In this document: in pieces, positions 63,775 through 64,000 of the stretch
How the letters are laid out: every line of letters begins with the position of its first letter
Position numbering within the stretch: position 1 is the stretch's first letter
Assembly (NCBI GenBank): GCA_964506325.1
Contig: CAZDLO010000003.1
Location: 1-64,000, forward strand
Direction: 5' to 3'
DNA: 64,000 nucleotides
From: CAINVV01 sp964506325
GTDB taxonomy: Bacteria > Bacteroidota > Bacteroidia > Bacteroidales > Prolixibacteraceae
The notes under the pieces: generated by a model
What the model was told of the DNA's origin: nothing
What the model saw: the letters and a program-made list of their open reading frames with translations, nothing else
Database searches by the model: none
Made by a program: the position numbers and the translations under genes

Positions 63775-64000
63775 TTATCTTACCTCCTGATTTAGTGCGT
63801 TGTAATACAATTTGCTGCCTGTATTTAAATGTGGTTTTAGGACATACACATTTTTTGTGCGGATAAATTTTGATATTTCACTTTCAGGATCGTTGAGATC
63901 CCCAGAAATGCGGGCCTTGGTCGGACAGTTGTCCATACAGGCAGGATTCAATCCTTTTTTTACCCTGTGAAAACATAGGGTGCATTTATCCACGACGTGC
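63775..64000 (-). CDS. 4Fe-4S ferredoxin-type electron-transfer subunit, C-terminal part
   Basis: Only the last 74 or so codons are in the window; the reading frame continues past base 64000. It reads VVDKCTLCFHRVKKGLNPACMDNCPTKAR, the usual third cluster region (CxxC...CxxxCP) of DmsB/PsrB/NrfC-like subunits carrying four 4Fe-4S clusters. A GTG at 63993 can look like a start but is inside the conserved VVDKC segment, so the gene is truncated by the window rather than short. It partners the NrfD-like gene one base downstream. Confidence 0.88.
   Translation of the reverse strand, partial: HVVDKCTLCFHRVKKGLNPACMDNCPTKARISGDLNDPESEISKFIRTKNVYVLKPHLNTGSKLYYNALNQEVR

Noticed and set aside
63775..63993. 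Complete 72-residue ferredoxin starting at GTG 63993
   Set aside because: The conserved VVDKC context continues upstream in frame to the window edge, so this is the end of a longer iron-sulfur subunit.
59209..64000. Prophage or integrated element around the sheath gene
   Set aside because: No integrase, capsid, portal, lysis or attachment-site repeat is visible; flanking genes are ordinary metabolic or membrane genes.
1..64000. tRNA, rRNA, CRISPR arrays, insertion sequences and riboswitches
   Set aside because: No cloverleaf-like segment, regularly spaced repeat array, transposase motif or known riboswitch core was recognised on reading; a covariance-model scan would be the decisive test.

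Overview
The window comes from a member of the Bacteroidota. The signs are two SusC/SusD outer-membrane pairs, hybrid two-component sensors (HTCS), TonB-dependent receptors with N-terminal carboxypeptidase-like domains, TAnnTTTG-type promoter elements, and a beta-helix protein with a C-terminal type IX secretion sorting domain. It is an almost uninterrupted polysaccharide-utilisation region, with unrelated genes only in the last 5 kb. The four sulfatases would suit a habitat rich in sulfated, uronate-containing glycans, such as marine or plant/algal detritus, but that is inference.

Bases 1-20036 (minus strand) hold a sulfatase-rich PUL. A SusC/SusD pair is followed by a small lipoprotein, four family-S1 sulfatases, a secreted cupin, an alginate-lyase-fold protein and a GH2 enzyme cut by the window edge. 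Upstream, on the same strand, an unpaired TonB receptor is coupled to a T9SS-exported beta-helix protein. A divergent HTCS (20582-24694) probably controls the locus. Bases 24770-30169 (minus) carry a decayed lyase remnant resembling PL8, two tandem heparinase II/III-type lyases and a GH88 unsaturated glucuronyl hydrolase. The implied substrate is a sulfated glucuronate/iduronate-type polysaccharide.

Bases 30564-52901 (plus) hold a pectin PUL: a DUF4350 protein, a second HTCS broken by an in-frame TAA, an unannotated 34-residue membrane peptide, GH105, SusC/SusD, and then an esterase, PL10 pectate lyase, GH140-esterase fusion, CE8 pectin methylesterase, GH43 and GH28. The GH140 apiosidase-like domain next to pectate lyase, PME and polygalacturonase points to branched pectin, possibly apiogalacturonan or rhamnogalacturonan II. 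A convergent LacI regulator (52907-53932) has a perfect 14-bp palindrome in its divergent promoter region.

Bases 54168-58896 complete the intracellular pathway for unsaturated uronates: kduI, kduD, kdgK and kdgA, then kdgF beyond a convergent DUF1097 membrane protein. Both PULs release unsaturated uronates through lyases and GH88/GH105, so this module can serve both.

Bases 59209-64000 are different: a solitary contractile-tail sheath gene (phage/eCIS type) with no other tail genes in view, a polytopic DUF2339-like protein, and an NrfD-type membrane subunit with the end of its 4Fe-4S partner. No tRNA, rRNA, CRISPR array, transposase or integrase was recognised.
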